Assembly: GCA_018715225.1 (NCBI GenBank)
Contig: DVMB01000029.1
Coordinates: 1 to 25,207, forward strand
Length of the DNA stretch: 25,207 nt
Origin: Candidatus Onthoplasma faecigallinarum
Lineage (GTDB): Bacteria; Bacillota; Clostridia; Christensenellales; UBA1242
Direction: 5' to 3'
The translations under genes were made by a program, and so were the position numbers. Each line of letters starts with the position of its first letter. Positions within the stretch are counted from its first letter, which is position 1. Of this stretch, positions 22,783 through 25,207 are shown piece by piece. Under the pieces are notes generated by a model that had not been told where the DNA came from, did not search any database, and was given only the letters and a program-made list of their open reading frames with translations.

Positions 22783-22960
22783 GAGATTAGAAGAAATCGC
22801 AAAAATCCTAGAAAACGGCACGAACCTTGACGAGAGTTTAAAACTTTATGAAGAAGGCTGTAAGTTAGCAAAAACTTGTTTGAAAGATTTAGAGAAAGCG
22901 AAAGGCAAAATAGTTATGATAAAGAAAAATTTTAATGAAAAGGACGACAAAAATGAATAA
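22763..22960 (+). CDS. xseB: Exodeoxyribonuclease VII small subunit
   Basis: A 65-residue helical protein with the family pattern IKRLEEIAKILENGTNLDES, then LKLYEEGCKLAKTC. The C-terminal end is Lys/Glu-rich. It binds the XseA coiled coil in several copies. It is nested at both ends: 20 bases overlap with xseA and 8 with proS, so all three are co-translated. Confidence 0.95.
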   Translation: MLEQNIKRLEEIAKILENGTNLDESLKLYEEGCKLAKTCLKDLEKAKGKIVMIKKNFNEKDDKNE

Positions 22961-24377
22961 ACAATTTGTAAATGAATTAGCAGATATAAAGACAGATTTC
23001 GCACAATGGTATACTGATGTCATATTGAAAACTGACATGGTCGATTACGGCCCAGTAAAAGGCACAATGGTAATCAAACCTTATGGATATGCTGTGTGGG
23101 AAAATATTCAACAATATTTAGATAAAGAATTCAAAAAACGTGGCGTACAAAATGCTTATTTTCCGCTTTTGATTCCTGAAAGTTATCTAAAAAAGGAAGC
23201 TGAACACGTGGAGGGTTTTGCCCCCGAAGTGGCTGTTGTAACATACGCTGGAGGGGAAGAACTGAGCGAAAAACTCATCATACGACCTACTAGCGAAACC
23301 ATTATATGCGAAATGTACGCAAAGTGGATCAAATCATATAGAGATTTACCTATGGTGATGAATCAGTGGTGTAATGTAATGCGTTGGGAAAAGACCACTC
23401 GTCCTTTTTTACGTACTAGTGAATTTTTGTGGCAAGAGGGGCATACAGTGCAGTCCTGCCCAGAAGATGCTGAAAAAGACGTGCAAGAAATGCTGAAAGT
23501 GTATGTTGATTGCTTAAGAAACCTTATGGCTATTCCAACTTTACAGGGAAGAAAAACCGAGAAAGAAAAATTTGCCGGCGCAGTGGCAACTTATGCCATG
23601 GAAGCGATAATGAAAGATGGCAAATGCTTGCAGGCAGGTACGTCTCATAATTTGGGACAAAATTTTGCCAAATCTAGCAATATTAGATTCTTGAATAAAA
23701 ATGGAGAATTGGAATACGGCTATTCTACAAGTTGGGGTGTCAGCACTAGGTTAATAGGTGCACTTGTGATGGTACATGGCGACGAACGAGGGTTGCGTAT
23801 GCCACCAAATGTTGCCCCTATTCAAGCAGTAATTGTCCCTATTGCCAATCATAAGCCAGGCGTCAATGAAAAGTGCGAAGAGGTATATAACCTTTTGAAA
23901 AACGCTGAGATTAGAGTGAAACTTGACAATACAGACAACACTCCAGGTTGGAAATTTAATGAATATGAGATGAAGGGCGTCCCTGTCCGTCTAGAAATTG
24001 GACCAAGAGATATAGAAAACAATGTCCTAACAGCAGTAAGGCGAGATACACATGAAAAATTGACCCTAAATCTAGATAACATTGTTGAAGAGCTACAAAA
24101 TTTACTAAAAGATGTTCAAGCAAATATGCTAAAACAAGCAGAAGAAAATCTAAAAGCAGCTATAATCGAGACAGATGATTTTGATGAACTTGTAAAATCT
24201 GTAAATAATGGGAAAGTGGCTTTGGCATATCATTGCGGAGACGCAAAATGCGAGGAAAAAATTAAACAAAAAACTACAATCAAGACACGAGTTATTCACT
24301 CATATGATGATTCGCATAAATGCATATATTGCAACAAACCTAGTAAATATCGTGTTTATTTTGGTAAACAATATTAA
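22953..24377 (+). CDS. proS: Prolyl-tRNA synthetase, archaeal/eukaryotic type
   Basis: A 474-residue class II synthetase. The start (DFAQWYTDVILKTDMVDYGP), GTMVIKPYGYAVWENIQ, then RPTSETIICEMYAKWI and FLRTSEFLWQEGHT are those of the short ProRS type without the INS editing domain of the bacterial enzyme (about 570 residues). The C-terminal extension carries Cys pairs (CGDAKC and CIYC) of a zinc site and ends in Tyr, both hallmarks of this type. The upstream ATG at 22935 lies in xseB without a good site; ATG 22953 with AAAGGA is chosen. This type is known in several bacterial groups, including clostridia. Here it takes the slot where ispA usually follows xseB. Confidence 0.96.
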   Translation: MNKQFVNELADIKTDFAQWYTDVILKTDMVDYGPVKGTMVIKPYGYAVWENIQQYLDKEFKKRGVQNAYFPLLIPESYLKKEAEHVEGFAPEVAVVTYAGGEELSEKLIIRPTSETIICEMYAKWIKSYRDLPMVMNQWCNVMRWEKTTRPFLRTSEFLWQEGHTVQSCPEDAEKDVQEMLKVYVDCLRNLMAIPTLQGRKTEKEKFAGAVATYAMEAIMKDGKCLQAGTSHNLGQNFAKSSNIRFLNKNGELEYGYSTSWGVSTRLIGALVMVHGDERGLRMPPNVAPIQAVIVPIANHKPGVNEKCEEVYNLLKNAEIRVKLDNTDNTPGWKFNEYEMKGVPVRLEIGPRDIENNVLTAVRRDTHEKLTLNLDNIVEELQNLLKDVQANMLKQAEENLKAAIIETDDFDELVKSVNNGKVALAYHCGDAKCEEKIKQKTTIKTRVIHSYDDSHKCIYCNKPSKYRVYFGKQY

Positions 24378-24521
24378 TTATTTATTGTGAACTAAATAAT
24401 ATATTAAATAAATAATCATCTTATCTTCAATTTTATTGGACAAAATTTATCTAATTCATAAGTTAAAATATAAAACAACTCAATTTTGCATATATATAAA
24501 TAGATTAAATTCAAAAATCTA

Positions 24522-24550
24522 TTGAACTTTTGCTGATTATATGTTAAAAT
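24522..24550 (+). promoter_or_regulatory. Promoter of the last membrane protein gene
   Basis: TTGAAC (24522-24527), a 17-base spacer, then TAAAAT (24545-24550) preceded by TGT (extended -10). The start point should be near 24557. The gap 24378-24521 is A/T-rich and holds no clear terminator, only a weak all-A/T inverted repeat. Confidence 0.6.
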
Positions 24551-24560
24551 GTTTAGACTT

Positions 24561-25207
24561 ATGAGAAATTTAATAAGGAAATTCAAAAACATTCCAGAGG
24601 AAAAGAAAATAATTTGGTATGGCAGGTTGTCTTTTTTCAAAAACCTGTTTTATTTCTTATTTAAAATATTGGTAGGGTTTATATATCGATCATATTTCCT
24701 TATAGTTATCGCAATTTACAGTTTATTCATTGGTTATGTCAAAGAAAATTGCTCCAGGGGATTAAAGAAAAACAAAGAAAACATACTAGATATATATTCA
24801 TATATTCGAGGTGGCGTTGTGCTAAGCATATCTAGTCTATTCTATATCGCTTACACTATAGTGCAGATTTTCTACCCATCAAACTTTCAATATAACATGA
24901 TCATTGCCATTGCTATCGCAGCGTTCGCTTTTTATAGTATTGTGATGTCAATCATTGGAGTAGTTAAGGCAAGAGGAAAGACCATGTTGATAAAAGAATA
25001 TAAACTGACGAATTTTGCCACTGCTTTTAACAACATCGTCCTTGCTCAAATCGCAATATTATCATTTACCACTAGCGAGAATATGGCTATATATAATGGA
25101 GTCATTGGAGTTGTGGTGGGTGTTATCGTATTAGGAATTGGCTTGTACTTGGTTATTGATGGTATGATCAAGAAGAAAAAATATTATCAAATCACTAAAA
25201 AATATCC
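24561..25207 (+). CDS. Unidentified multi-span membrane protein, cut by window end
   Basis: An open frame of 215 codons continuing past the window. After a basic start (RNLIRKFKNIPEEKKIIWYG) it has about five or six hydrophobic segments, including FLIVIAIYSLFIGYV, VVLSISSLFYIAYTIVQIFY, MIIAIAIAAFAFYSIVMSII and VIGVVVGVIVLGIGLYLVID. A loop between them is basic (RGLKKNKENILD). The family was not recognised. ATG 24549 also lies in frame but overlaps the -10 box, so ATG 24561, a few bases after the predicted start point, is chosen; there is no ribosome site. Confidence 0.7.
   Translation, partial: MRNLIRKFKNIPEEKKIIWYGRLSFFKNLFYFLFKILVGFIYRSYFLIVIAIYSLFIGYVKENCSRGLKKNKENILDIYSYIRGGVVLSISSLFYIAYTIVQIFYPSNFQYNMIIAIAIAAFAFYSIVMSIIGVVKARGKTMLIKEYKLTNFATAFNNIVLAQIAILSFTTSENMAIYNGVIGVVVGVIVLGIGLYLVIDGMIKKKKYYQITKKY

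Noticed and set aside
24416..24640. 74-codon minus-strand frame at the end of the window
   Set aside because: It runs against the promoter and start of the membrane protein gene and has no ribosome site or family-like sequence.
1..25207. CRISPR arrays, tRNA or rRNA genes, insertion sequences, phage genes
   Set aside because: No regularly spaced repeats, cloverleaf sequences, transposase or phage frames were seen on either strand.

Overview
The window is a low-GC (roughly one third G+C by eye) Bacillota chromosome segment. It uses the standard bacterial code, because TGA acts as a stop in spoIIIAB, spoIIIAD and spoIIIAE. A complete spoIIIAA-AH operon points to an endospore-forming clostridial lineage. 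Every supported gene is on the + strand. No tRNA, rRNA, insertion sequence, prophage or CRISPR array was found. The exact lineage cannot be named from the sequence alone.

Layout. Positions 1-1480 carry an orphan lipoprotein and a small YtxH-like membrane protein, each followed by a strong terminator. Positions 1482-2226 are ruvX plus a DUF1292 gene. Positions 2227-4198 hold rpsB-tsf behind a structured leader. Positions 4200-7909 hold frr-uppS-cdsA-rseP (ribosome recycling, undecaprenyl carrier, CDP-diacylglycerol, intramembrane protease). At 7930-9450, where many Bacillota have polC, there is a 506-residue PolC derivative that keeps the N-terminal, OB and exonuclease parts but has lost the whole PHP and polymerase region. 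Positions 9457-15397 are the transcription/translation operon rimP-nusA-ylxR-ylxQ-infB-rbfA-truB. Positions 15399-16119 hold efp. Positions 16156-20761 are the spoIIIA operon (forespore-mother cell channel). Positions 20762-24377 hold asp23-nusB-xseA-xseB-proS, with an archaeal/eukaryotic-type ProRS. The last 650 bases open an unidentified membrane protein that runs off the window.

The order is a condensed version of two neighbourhoods known from Bacillus and Clostridium: rpsB-tsf-pyrH-frr-uppS-cdsA-dxr-rseP-proS-polC-rimP-nusA-infB and efp-spoIIIA-accBC-yqhY-nusB-folD-xseA-xseB-ispA. Here pyrH, dxr, accBC, folD, ispA, ribF and the catalytic body of polC are missing from their usual places.

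The most interesting signals are: (1) the PolC-derived stand-alone exonuclease; (2) a three-segment leader before rimP in which two perfect hairpins compete for the same arm and one hides the rimP Shine-Dalgarno; (3) a candidate pseudoknotted rpsB leader that reaches the rpsB Shine-Dalgarno; (4) very uniform promoters, all with 17-base spacers and mostly with an extended -10, several so close to the start codon that the mRNA should be leaderless; and (5) a consensus promoter built into the rseP terminator. No wholly new multi-gene system was identified.
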